Below, in pieces: positions 1 through 6,831 of a stretch of DNA of 7,295 nt. Position 1 is the stretch's first letter. The number at the start of each line of letters is the position of its first letter. Made by a program: the position numbers and the translations under genes. The stretch is from RGIG6904 sp024680835 (GTDB lineage: Bacteria; Bacillota; Clostridia; Lachnospirales; Lachnospiraceae): contig JAILBP010000061.1 in the NCBI GenBank assembly GCA_024680835.1, positions 1 to 7,295 on the forward strand, read 5' to 3'. The notes under the pieces were generated by a model. The model saw only the letters and a list, made by a program, of their open reading frames with translations. It made no database searches and was not told the origin of the DNA.

Positions 1-522
1 CCTCTTCATAACATCATCAATCGTAAATCCCGAGTTCGGACGGATATTGTATTCCGCGAAATCAAAGGTCCACAGGGTATCTATATCTTTATCCAGTCCC
101 TTCTCTTTCCACCAGGGATAATCGAACTGCGTATCCTTTACTTTGTCAAAGCCTTTCTCACGAAGGTACTGCTGTATCGCATCTTTATTGGCTCCGCCCT
201 TGTCTCCGTAGGGGAAACGGAAGGGTCTGTATTTTCTCTCCACTCCGGCTTTCTCGTAGAATGAATTCAATACCTCTTCATTTTGGTCTATCTCTTTTTT
301 GCATTCCTCAATGCTCAGCGCCGAGAAATTCGGGTGGGTATAGCTGTGATTGCCCACTATGATCCCGTGTTTGAGGGCATAGATCAGCTGATCCGGGTAG
401 TTTTGCGCCCACTGTCCCACGGCGAACATTATCACCGGAATATTCTTTTCAGCCAAATAATCCACTATAGCCGGTGTATTCTTTGAAGAAACATCATCTA
501 TGGTAAGCAATGCTCTTATCAT
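1..522 (-). CDS. NodB-type polysaccharide deacetylase, 3' end outside window
   Basis: The reading frame is open from an ATG at 522 to the window edge (174 codons, no stop), so the C-terminus is missing. The NodB metal-dependent deacetylase fold is recognisable by its motifs. Motif 1 is T-I-D-D at residues 7-10, motif 2 is H-S-Y-T-H-P at 59-64 (D10, H59 and H63 would be the metal triad), and motif 3 is R-F-P-Y-G at 102-106. The family removes acyl groups from amino sugars or related amides. The start is fixed by AGGAGG at 533-538, 10 nt upstream. The protein begins directly with the catalytic beta strand, with no signal peptide or membrane anchor, so a cytoplasmic location is likely and cell-wall chitin or peptidoglycan is a less obvious substrate. 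Motif 1 is TIDDV rather than the usual TFDDG. The gene is transcribed divergently from the antiporter operon. Family assignment is firm; the substrate is unknown. Confidence 0.88.
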   Translation of the reverse strand, partial: MIRALLTIDDVSSKNTPAIVDYLAEKNIPVIMFAVGQWAQNYPDQLIYALKHGIIVGNHSYTHPNFSALSIEECKKEIDQNEEVLNSFYEKAGVERKYRPFRFPYGDKGGANKDAIQQYLREKGFDKVKDTQFDYPWWKEKGLDKDIDTLWTFDFAEYNIRPNSGFTIDDVMKR

Positions 523-680
523 TATCCTTGTACCTCCTTGTCGTAAACCTCATTAAGATTTACTATTCACCGTCACTCTGCCGTCATTCCAATGGAACGC
601 ATACGTGCACAAGATTCTGCCCGGCAAGCCGGCAGCCTTTATACTGCATGATATTGACTGTGAACAGTAACAACAAATAC

Positions 681-709
681 AGATTAGCACACAGCTCCTG
701 TCATGTCAA
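681..709 (-). promoter_or_regulatory. Candidate promoter for the deacetylase
   Basis: On the minus strand a perfect -35 TTGACA (704-709) is followed after 17 bp by TAATCT (681-686), which has an upstream TGC making an extended -10. It would give a leader of about 150 nt before the ATG at 522. That leader contains a GC-rich inverted repeat (617-635, arms CTGCCCGGC and GCCGGCAG around AA). A closer alternative is TTCACA (659-664) with TATAAA (638-643), but its spacer is only 15 bp. The -35 box lies 10 bp from the -35 of the divergent antiporter promoter. Confidence 0.4.
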
Positions 710-719
710 AACTTAAGAA

Positions 720-748
720 TAGACATTCACATTCCGGTGAAGTATAAT
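720..748 (+). promoter_or_regulatory. Promoter of the antiporter-trkA operon
   Basis: TAGACA (720-725, five of six matches to TTGACA) is followed after exactly 17 bp by a perfect TATAAT (743-748). This is a canonical sigma-A promoter pointing at the antiporter. Transcription would start near 755, leaving about 40 nt before the ATG at 795 and only about 22 nt before the upstream ATG at 777. Confidence 0.68.
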
Positions 749-794
749 AACAGACGCAGTTGTTTATCATCATTTTATGGATAGGAAATATACC

Positions 795-2078
795 ATGAGT
801 TTATTAGTGTTTCTTATTATCATATTGATATACACGGTTTTCATAGGCATTATCAACGAACGCTTTTTCCATATGCAGAGTGATATTGCCCTTATCTTCT
901 TTTCGCTGCTGCTGTCGGCAGTGCTGTTGGCAGCAAGACTGCTGTTCCCCGAGACCGCTCTTGTGTCCTTTGTGGACAAGCTCGCAGATTTCGGTTTCCG
1001 GGAAGTCCTGATGGAAGGTATGCTGTGCTTCATGCTGTTCGCCGGTGCCAGCAAGGTCAACATGGGCAAGTTCAAAAAGAACCTGCGCCCCATTTCGCTG
1101 CTGGCTTTGCTGACCACTCTGCTGTCCTCATTTCTCTATGGCGGACTTTTCTACCTGGTGGCACTGCTCTTCAAGATCCCCATGGATATCTGGATGTGCA
1201 TCCTCTTAGGCTGCGTCGTATCCCCCACGGATCCCATCGCTGCCACCGGAATCCTCAGCAAGATCGGTCTTTCCAAAAACGTCTGCTCCGTCATCGAGAA
1301 CGAATCTCTCTTCAATGACGGCACCGGCGTTACGCTGTTCATCTTCGTGAGATCGCTGGTAATACACAACGGCGACAGCAACTTCGCCCTACTGATGCTC
1401 AAAGAGATTGGCGGCGCCGTAGCGGTAGCCCTGTCCGTTTCTTTCCTGCTATTCAGGCTCATGAAGCTGACACATGATCCGGTGAGATACATACTGATCT
1501 CCCTGCTGGATGTGGCCTCTGTTTACATGATATGCGAACACTTCGGTTTTTCCGGCGTCATCGCATCCGTGGTATGCGGAATGTATTTTTCATATTCAAT
1601 GGAGAAGATCAAGCGCAGGGCGACAGTCATCGATCCTCACAACTACTACGAAGATTTCTGGGAGATCATCGAAAACATGTTGAATTCCGTTCTCTTCGTC
1701 ATGATAGGACTGCTGGTGCTCAACATTAAGGTGAGCGGATACGCTGCCATCGCAGTGCCCGCCGCATTACTCATACTGATAATGTCCAGGGCTGTAGGCG
1801 TTTTCGTCAGCACCGTGCTCACCGGCAAGAAGATCCCCGGCAATTACAACATGCGTGAATTCGTCATCCTGATGACATGGTCAGCCTTAAAGGGCGGACT
1901 ATCCATGGCTCTGGCAATGGAGACCGTGGAATATCTTCCGGAATCCATCAGCCAGGTTTTCATGAACGTCACCTACGCCACAATATTCTTTACGGTGCTG
2001 GTACAGGGACTGACTATCAAACGGGTATATTTTGCACTGGAAAAACACAAGGCCGGCAGACTGTGCAAAAATCGATAA
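795..2078 (+). CDS. CPA1 (NhaP/NHE-type) cation/proton antiporter
   Basis: A polytopic inner-membrane protein that should exchange Na+ or K+ for protons across the cytoplasmic membrane. With the start at 795 it has 427 residues. CPA1 hallmarks are visible: T-D-P at 145-147 in the unwound helix, E-N-E-S-L-F-N-D-G-T with the N174-D175 pair expected at the ion site, an intramembrane S-R-A around R332, and W-S-A-L-K-G-G near 362-368 (the W-G-G-L-R-G equivalent). An Asn-Asp pair is usually associated with electroneutral exchange. Hydrophobic segments fill the length, consistent with about 12 helices. The chain ends soon after the last helix, without the long cytosolic tail seen in some relatives, so regulation may come from the TrkA-like protein encoded 15 bp downstream. 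An in-frame ATG at 777 would add six residues but has no Shine-Dalgarno; AGGAA at 783-787 sits 7 nt before 795, so 795 is preferred. Na+ versus K+ selectivity cannot be read from the sequence. Confidence 0.9.
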   Translation: MSLLVFLIIILIYTVFIGIINERFFHMQSDIALIFFSLLLSAVLLAARLLFPETALVSFVDKLADFGFREVLMEGMLCFMLFAGASKVNMGKFKKNLRPISLLALLTTLLSSFLYGGLFYLVALLFKIPMDIWMCILLGCVVSPTDPIAATGILSKIGLSKNVCSVIENESLFNDGTGVTLFIFVRSLVIHNGDSNFALLMLKEIGGAVAVALSVSFLLFRLMKLTHDPVRYILISLLDVASVYMICEHFGFSGVIASVVCGMYFSYSMEKIKRRATVIDPHNYYEDFWEIIENMLNSVLFVMIGLLVLNIKVSGYAAIAVPAALLILIMSRAVGVFVSTVLTGKKIPGNYNMREFVILMTWSALKGGLSMALAMETVEYLPESISQVFMNVTYATIFFTVLVQGLTIKRVYFALEKHKAGRLCKNR

Positions 2079-2093
2079 GAAAGGATCGTTCAG

Positions 2094-3461
2094 ATGAAGA
2101 TAATAATCGTAGGTCTGGGACAGACCGGAAACCTCCTGCTCTCATCTCTGGCAGGGGAAAATATTGATATCGTAGTCATAGATAAAGACAAATCACTGGT
2201 GGACGAAGCCACGGACAAATATAACGTGAACGGCATAGCAGGCAGCGGCGCTTCCCGGGAGACTTTGCTGTCTGCCGGCGCCGACACCGCCGATGTCATA
2301 ATAGCGCTCACCCGTATCGATGAGGTCAATCTACTGAGCTGCATGCAGGCCAAAGCTCTGGGAACCCGCTTTGCTGCAGCCCGTATCCTGATGACAGACC
2401 TGGTGAGCGAAGCCGAGAGCCTGAAAAAAGAATACAACATCGACTTCATCATGAAGCCCAGACACGACATTGCCGAGGAGATCTACAGGAATATCGGAAT
2501 GCCCGGCTTCATAAAGCTGGAAGGCTTCTGGGGCGACAAGATACAGCTTCTGGACATGAACGTTCTGGACAACAGCATTCTGAACGGTCATACCTTAACG
2601 GAGATCCGCCAGACCCTGAAGCTGGACATCCTGATCATCACGGTGCTCAGGAAGGGAAAGCTCCACATCCCCACCGGAAACTTCATCATAGAGAGCGGCG
2701 ACAGCATAAATGTTGCCGTTTCCAAAAAGAATCTTGAGACGACGCTGGAGCAGCTTGGTATAAAACGCAGCCGCACCAAAAAGATCGTGATCGTGGGCGG
2801 CAGCAACACCTGCGAGTATCTCTTAAAGATGATGGAAAACGACAGATGCAACATCACTATCCTGGAGCACGATGCTGCAAGATGCCGTCAGCTCATGGAA
2901 AAATATCCAAAGGTCAACATAGAATATGCAAACGATGATACCTTAGAGGTTTTGGAGGAGGAAAACCTCGCCTCGGCAGATGCTGTGATATCTCTCACCG
3001 AGGTCGATGAGACCAACCTTGTGACCAGCATGTATGCCTGGTCCTGCAACATCCCTTCCATCATAACCCGGGTCGACAAGCCGGAGCATGTGAAACTCCT
3101 GTATAAGGTCAACATTGATATCACCGTATCTCCCGCTGCCTCCACGTCCCAGCGTGCACTGCGCTTTCTCAAGGACATCGAGGCCAAGGATGCCGGTGAA
3201 AACATCGGAAAATACTACCTTCTGGCAGATTCCAAGGCAGAGATCATGGAGATTCCGGCTGCTGCGGACTTCAAATGCCTTAACACGGCATTTAAGGAGA
3301 GCTCCTTCCATCTCAAAAAAGATGTGCTTATCACAGCCATCATCAGGGGCGACGAACTGATAATACCGTCAGGTACCACCTGCATCATGGATGGCGACCG
3401 AGTTATCATTACCTCTTCACGAAAAAACGGCATCAGAAGCCTGAACGATATTCTATCCTAA
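2094..3461 (+). CDS. trkA: TrkA-type potassium transport regulator, two RCK units
   Basis: A cytosolic NAD(H)/nucleotide-binding protein of the TrkA family, which assembles as a ring on membrane K+ transporters and gates them. The 455 residues match full-length TrkA, with order RCK_N, RCK_C, RCK_N, RCK_C. The first Rossmann unit has I-I-I-V-G-L-G-Q-T-G (residues 3-12) and an acidic residue, D30, at the end of strand 2, expected to bind the ribose hydroxyls. RCK_C follows at roughly 140-220. The second unit starts I-V-I-V-G-G-S-N-T-C (231-240) with E258, and its RCK_C covers about 370-450. In this second loop, S237 and C240 replace two glycines of GxGxxG, so nucleotide binding there may be altered. 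GAAAGGA (2079-2085) lies 8 nt before the ATG, and the gene follows the antiporter by 15 bp, so both are surely on one transcript. No TrkH/G partner is in the window; the antiporter is the obvious local partner, by inference. Confidence 0.92.
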   Translation: MKIIIVGLGQTGNLLLSSLAGENIDIVVIDKDKSLVDEATDKYNVNGIAGSGASRETLLSAGADTADVIIALTRIDEVNLLSCMQAKALGTRFAAARILMTDLVSEAESLKKEYNIDFIMKPRHDIAEEIYRNIGMPGFIKLEGFWGDKIQLLDMNVLDNSILNGHTLTEIRQTLKLDILIITVLRKGKLHIPTGNFIIESGDSINVAVSKKNLETTLEQLGIKRSRTKKIVIVGGSNTCEYLLKMMENDRCNITILEHDAARCRQLMEKYPKVNIEYANDDTLEVLEEENLASADAVISLTEVDETNLVTSMYAWSCNIPSIITRVDKPEHVKLLYKVNIDITVSPAASTSQRALRFLKDIEAKDAGENIGKYYLLADSKAEIMEIPAAADFKCLNTAFKESSFHLKKDVLITAIIRGDELIIPSGTTCIMDGDRVIITSSRKNGIRSLNDILS

Positions 3462-3504
3462 AAAAACTGACAAAACAAAGGTCTCCGGGGAGATCCCGAA
3501 GACC
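3461..3504 (-). terminator. Terminator of the metal operon, convergent with trkA
   Basis: On the minus strand a hairpin (3480-3504; arms GGTCT-T-CGGG and CCCG-G-AGACC, one mismatch, 5-nt loop) is followed by a T-rich stretch ending in seven Ts near the trkA stop. This fits a rho-independent terminator for the ZIP end of the operon. Read on the plus strand the hairpin has no T tract, so it would stop trkA transcripts poorly. Confidence 0.6.
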
Positions 3505-3508
3505 GTGG

Positions 3509-3528
3509 CAGATCAGTCAGCCGATCTG
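3509..3528 (+). terminator. Hairpin downstream of trkA, weak terminator candidate
   Basis: A perfect 6-bp stem, CAGATC (3509-3514) and GATCTG (3523-3528), with an 8-nt loop, is followed on the plus strand by TATGTTTTAC. The T tract is short. It may end or protect the trkA transcript, possibly together with the hairpin just upstream of it. Confidence 0.3.
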
Positions 3529-3537
3529 TATGTTTTA

Positions 3538-4323
3538 CTATCCGAGCGTAACATCCAGTATCATCATCAACGTGAACCCGACGGAAAACAAGATGACACC
3601 GATATTGGAGTGCTCTCCCTCCGACATTTCCGGTATCAGTTCTTCAACTACAACATACATCATTGCACCGGCAGCAAAACTCAGCAAATACGGCATGACC
3701 GGCAGTAACCGGCTTGCAAATAATATCGTGAGAAGCGCGCCGACCGGTTCAACTGCCCCCGACAGTACACCGCCCGCAAACGCCATTCCTTTGCTTTTTC
3801 CCTCTGCATTGAGGGGCATGGAAATGATCGCTCCTTCGGGGAAATTCTGTATAGCAATGCCGAGGGCCAGAGCCAGCGCGCCTCCTGCGGTCATATCTGC
3901 TGATCCTGTCAGAAATCCTGCGTAGACAATCCCCACCGCCATTCCTTCGGGAATGTTATGGAGGGTGACCGCAAGCACCATCATTGTAGTCCTCGCCAAT
4001 TTTGATGGCAAACCCTCCGCTTTCTCTGAATTCATATGTAAATGCGGGATCAGGCTGTCAAGCAGCAACAGAAACAGAATTCCAAACCAGAAGCCGATCA
4101 CCGCAGGTACAAAAGCAAGTTTTCCCATATTCTCCGACATTTCCATAGCCGGAATGATAAGACTCCATATTGAGGCAGCAGTCATCACGCCTGCGGCAAA
4201 CCCTGTCAACGCCCGCTGAACACCACGGCTCAGGTCGTGCTTCATGAAAAAAACACAGCCTGCACCAAGAGATGTCCCGAGAAAAGGTATTAGAAGTCCG
4301 GATAGAATTTCCTTATACATCAT
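3538..4323 (-). CDS. ZIP-family (GufA-type) divalent metal transporter
   Basis: A cytoplasmic-membrane metal transporter of 261 residues with about eight hydrophobic segments. The binuclear metal site of ZIP proteins is visible: H-N-I-P-E-G at 122-127 (H122, N123, E126), Q-N-F-P-E-G at 159-164 (Q159, N160, E163), and E192 in S-G-A-V-E-P. The Gln at the start of the second motif and the Glu-Pro in the next helix are typical of the GufA-type ZIPs represented by BbZIP. The family moves Zn2+, Fe2+ or Mn2+ toward the cytosol. A variable loop near residues 95-108 contains H94, H96 and E-K-A-E. The start ATG at 4321-4323 overlaps the ATPase stop (ATGA), followed at once by a second ATG (4318-4320); there is only a weak purine-rich Shine-Dalgarno, so translation probably depends on ribosomes finishing the ATPase. 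It is the last gene of the operon. The metal is not predictable from sequence alone. Confidence 0.92.
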   Translation of the reverse strand: MMYKEILSGLLIPFLGTSLGAGCVFFMKHDLSRGVQRALTGFAAGVMTAASIWSLIIPAMEMSENMGKLAFVPAVIGFWFGILFLLLLDSLIPHLHMNSEKAEGLPSKLARTTMMVLAVTLHNIPEGMAVGIVYAGFLTGSADMTAGGALALALGIAIQNFPEGAIISMPLNAEGKSKGMAFAGGVLSGAVEPVGALLTILFASRLLPVMPYLLSFAAGAMMYVVVEELIPEMSEGEHSNIGVILFSVGFTLMMILDVTLG

Positions 4324-6419
4324 AAACTCTGCTCTTTCTTTTCTTCAGGCAAGAGACTCGTCATACTCTTAAGTCCAAGTGCCACTGTGGAACCGTTGTG
4401 AAGCATTGCGCTTGTGGAAGGAGACATTGCCCCGGCTATTCCAAGTCCGATAAGAGTAGTATTGAATCCTACTATCGCTTTATAATTGAATCTGATCCTC
4501 TTCATCAACAGAATACTGATCTTTTTTAAGGCGATCAGACTCTCAAGATTTTCGGACGCAATGGTGATGTCAGCGATCTGCCTTGCGATCTGCGCCCCGT
4601 CGCTGATGGCGATGCCTGCATCCGCCACTGACAGCGCCGGTGAATCATTGATTCCATCTCCCACCATGATCACACGATGTCCGCCGGCTTTTGCCTTCTC
4701 GACAAACTTTGCTTTATCTTCGGGCAGGACCTCGGCATAATACTCTGTGATCCCGGCCTCAGCAGCTATCTTTGCAGCGGTTTTTTCATTATCACCGGTC
4801 ATCATGACAATATGCTCAAAGCCTTGTTCACGCAGACGTTCCACAACTTCCCTTGTTTCCTTTCTCATGGGATCTGCGATCAGAATGCATGCCGAAAGCA
4901 TACCGTTTTTTGCAAAATACAGATGAGAGTATTCATCCGGAAGAGAATCAAACTGCTCTTTTTTATCATCCGGGATAGTAACCAACTCATCCTCAAACAC
5001 AAAATGATAGCTTCCGATGACTGCCTTCTGACCATCGATCTCAGACGCGATCCCATGAGCAACAATATATTCTACATTTGTATGCATTTCCTCATGTAAC
5101 AGCCCTTTTTCGAAAGCCGCATCCACAACGGCTCTGGCGACTGAGTGCGGAAAATGCTCTTCCAGGCAGGCCGCCTGTCTTAAAAGCTCATCCTCCGGTT
5201 CATCATTAAAGGAGATGACCTTTACTACAGTCGGCTGCGCCTTAGTGATCGTCCCGGTTTTATCAAAGACGATGGTATCTGCATCCGCAACTGCCTCAAG
5301 GAATTTACCGCCTTTTACCGTAATATCGTGTTCCGAAGCTTCCTTTATGGCGGAGAGGACCGAAAGAGGCATAGCCATTTTGAGAGCGCAGGAATAATCC
5401 ACCATGAGAACAGAAACCGCCTTTGTAATATTCCTGCTGATCAACCATGTCAATCCGGAAGCGAGCAGCGTATAAGGCACAAGCCTGTCCGCAAGCCTTT
5501 CCGCTCTGCTTTCAAGGGATGATTTCAGCTTTTCCGATTCCTCTATCATCTTTACGATCCTGTCAAAACGTCCGCATCCCCCGGTCTGAGTTACCCTGAT
5601 GGTCAGTTCACCCTCCTCTATAACAGTACCCGCAAACACACTCATGCCTGTGCTCTTATTCACAGGCTCGGATTCACCTGTCATAGAAGCCTGATTCACC
5701 ATGGCCTCACCGCTGTCGACCTCACCATCAAAGGGGATGACATTCCCCATTCTGACAATGACCCGGTCACCGCACGCAACCGACGACGAATCCGTCAGCA
5801 CCTCACCATCTTCGGTCATCAGCCAAACCTTGTCGATATTCAGAGACATCCTCCTTGCCAGATTATCCACTGAACGCTTATGAGTCCACTCCTCTAACGT
5901 ATCCCCGATCTTAAGGAGAAACATCACATTCGATGCCGTATCATAGTCCCCGGTCAATACCGCTGAGGTGATGGCAAGGGCATCGAGCACCTCTACCTGT
6001 AAATGCCTGTTTTTCAGCGTCTTTACTCCCCGCCAGATGTACTTTGCAGCCTTAACCGTGCCCCATATCCTTCGAAGAGAAAAAGGCAGAATGATACGTT
6101 TTCCGAAATGAAGGATCACTGTTGTCACGATCCTGTCGTAATACTGTGCCGACATCTCTCTTCCTGAGCATTCAAATACACTCTCCGGAACCTCTGTATC
6201 CTCAAAAGAAAACCTTTCTATAATATCCGAGATCCGTAATCTGTCACCGGAATACACGATCGCCGCGTCCGCAGTTCTCTCATATACCTTTGCTTCCCTG
6301 ATCTCATCAAAGCTTTTCAGATAATACTCAAAGATATCCGCCTCACGAAAGCTCAGGCGCTTCATCGCAAGATGAATGCGTACCCTGTTTTTTCCTTCAT
6401 GCTTTACTGTATATTTCAT
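4320..6419 (-). CDS. Heavy-metal P1B-type ATPase with non-CPC metal motif
   Basis: An ATP-driven transition-metal pump in the cytoplasmic membrane, 699 residues, apparently complete. The N-terminal ~75 residues look like an HMA-like ferredoxin fold lacking any CxxC. Catalytic parts: T-G-E-S at 247-250 (A domain), D-K-T-G-T at 386-390 with D386 the phosphorylated Asp, T-G-D-N at 541-544, and V-G-D-G-I-N-D at 586-592. The membrane metal motif, normally C-P-C or S-P-C, is here D341-Y-S-C344-A-L-K. The last helix pair has H-N-G-S-T at 674-678. The P1B HP dipeptide appears as H425-S426 in E-H-F-P-H-S-V-A, so the proline is replaced. Amphipathic and hydrophobic segments cluster at ~95-180, 313-362 and 645-690. 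The start is an ATGA overlap with the small gene upstream, and the stop overlaps the ZIP gene. The family usually exports metal from the cytosol; Zn or Mn is plausible by analogy with CtpC-like pumps, but this is inference. Confidence 0.93.
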   Translation of the reverse strand: MKYTVKHEGKNRVRIHLAMKRLSFREADIFEYYLKSFDEIREAKVYERTADAAIVYSGDRLRISDIIERFSFEDTEVPESVFECSGREMSAQYYDRIVTTVILHFGKRIILPFSLRRIWGTVKAAKYIWRGVKTLKNRHLQVEVLDALAITSAVLTGDYDTASNVMFLLKIGDTLEEWTHKRSVDNLARRMSLNIDKVWLMTEDGEVLTDSSSVACGDRVIVRMGNVIPFDGEVDSGEAMVNQASMTGESEPVNKSTGMSVFAGTVIEEGELTIRVTQTGGCGRFDRIVKMIEESEKLKSSLESRAERLADRLVPYTLLASGLTWLISRNITKAVSVLMVDYSCALKMAMPLSVLSAIKEASEHDITVKGGKFLEAVADADTIVFDKTGTITKAQPTVVKVISFNDEPEDELLRQAACLEEHFPHSVARAVVDAAFEKGLLHEEMHTNVEYIVAHGIASEIDGQKAVIGSYHFVFEDELVTIPDDKKEQFDSLPDEYSHLYFAKNGMLSACILIADPMRKETREVVERLREQGFEHIVMMTGDNEKTAAKIAAEAGITEYYAEVLPEDKAKFVEKAKAGGHRVIMVGDGINDSPALSVADAGIAISDGAQIARQIADITIASENLESLIALKKISILLMKRIRFNYKAIVGFNTTLIGLGIAGAMSPSTSAMLHNGSTVALGLKSMTSLLPEEKKEQSL

Positions 6420-6658
6420 ACTCCGGCATCTTCTTCCTTTTTTGTTCTCTCTTCATTTATCGCCTTGGCATCTTCATAGATATCCGTGCAATTTTCCTGA
6501 AGTGTTGTAACCTGGTCCAATACTGCATCTTTTACTCTCAGAACACCCGCTGTGCAATAGGTATAAACCTTCTTTGCATCCTTAGATGACAAAAGCCTGA
6601 TCCCCTCCAGACCAAATACCGTACCAAGTGCAAATAAACCCAATCCTTTTAGTTTCAT
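6416..6658 (-). CDS. Small one-helix protein, putative PacL-like partner of the ATPase
   Basis: An 80-residue protein with one N-terminal membrane segment (about residues 4-23, glycine-rich, with G12-x3-G16 spacing and a buried E18), then a charged, probably helical cytosolic tail with C35, C57 and an acidic end (N-E-E-R-T-K-K-E-E-D). Its start is secured by AAAGGAG (6668-6674), 9 nt upstream. Its stop TGA overlaps the ATPase ATG. Small proteins of this layout, some annotated DUF6110 as I recall, sit next to clostridial P1B ATPases. The helix pattern E-x-x-R after a glycine-rich segment recalls mycobacterial PacL1 (DUF1490), a membrane metallochaperone of the zinc pump CtpC. The His/Asp-rich metal-binding tail of PacL1 is not evident here, so a role as scaffold or stabiliser is equally possible. 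The coding call is strong; the function is inferred from context and topology. Confidence 0.85.
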   Translation of the reverse strand: MKLKGLGLFALGTVFGLEGIRLLSSKDAKKVYTYCTAGVLRVKDAVLDQVTTLQENCTDIYEDAKAINEERTKKEEDAGV

Positions 6659-6744
6659 GATGAAATTCTCCTTTCTATGTTGGTTGATATTATTTAAACG
6701 GCCGGGCGGATCATCGCCTCGCCTGTTTTATCATTTACCTGCTC

Positions 6745-6826
6745 ACAAGCTAATAACCGCGATCAAACGTTAGCTAACGCTAACCGCAGACTGTTAGCTA
6801 ACACTAACCGAGAATCGTTAGCTAAC
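6745..6826. repeat. Ordered array of GTTAGCTAAC palindromes, probable operator
   Basis: Three perfect copies of the 10-bp palindrome GTTAGCTAAC lie at 6769-6778, 6793-6802 and 6817-6826, spaced exactly 24 bp. The first two extend to GTTAGCTAAC(G/A)CTAACCG, giving three pentamers per unit (GTTAG, CTAAC, CTAAC). A degenerate core, AGCTAA at 6748-6753, sits 24 bp before the first copy, so a fourth site is in phase. The array lies between the terminator of the 45-aa gene and the start of the metal operon (6658), the expected place for its promoter. A weak candidate promoter on the minus strand uses the degenerate core as -35 (TTAGCT) with TAAAAC at 6725-6730, spacer 17 bp. The GTTAG/CTAAC arms resemble the DtxR/IdeR box (TTAGGTTAGSCTAACCTAA) without its central base. 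A metal-dependent repressor is the best guess; the regulator gene is not in the window. Confidence 0.75.
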
Positions 6827-6831
6827 GAAAC

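Noticed and set aside
617..635. GC-rich inverted repeat in the deacetylase leader as a terminator or riboswitch
   Set aside because: There is no T tract on either strand, the loop is only 2 nt, and no riboswitch-like conserved set is visible.
283..716. Plus-strand open frames of 67 and 68 codons
   Set aside because: The first lies opposite the deacetylase, the second covers the intergenic region; neither has a ribosome binding site or a recognisable sequence.
777..794. Upstream ATG of the antiporter giving 433 residues
   Set aside because: It has no Shine-Dalgarno and would leave only about 22 nt of leader; the ATG at 795 has AGGAA 7 nt upstream. It remains possible.
4677..5099. 140-codon plus-strand frame opposite the ATPase
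   Set aside because: It is antisense to conserved ATPase motifs and has no recognisable domain; a shadow frame.
6676..6710. TAATAT on the minus strand as -10 of the metal operon
   Set aside because: No acceptable -35 lies at the right distance and the leader would be about 25 nt, so I did not call it.
6691..6716. GC-rich stretch (GGCG and CGCC arms) in the leader of the metal operon as an attenuator
   Set aside because: The stem is only about 4 bp with no T tract, too little to support regulation.
6745..6826. CRISPR array
   Set aside because: The repeats are 10-18 bp with 6-14 bp between them, far too short for CRISPR repeats and spacers, and no cas genes are present; an operator array fits better.
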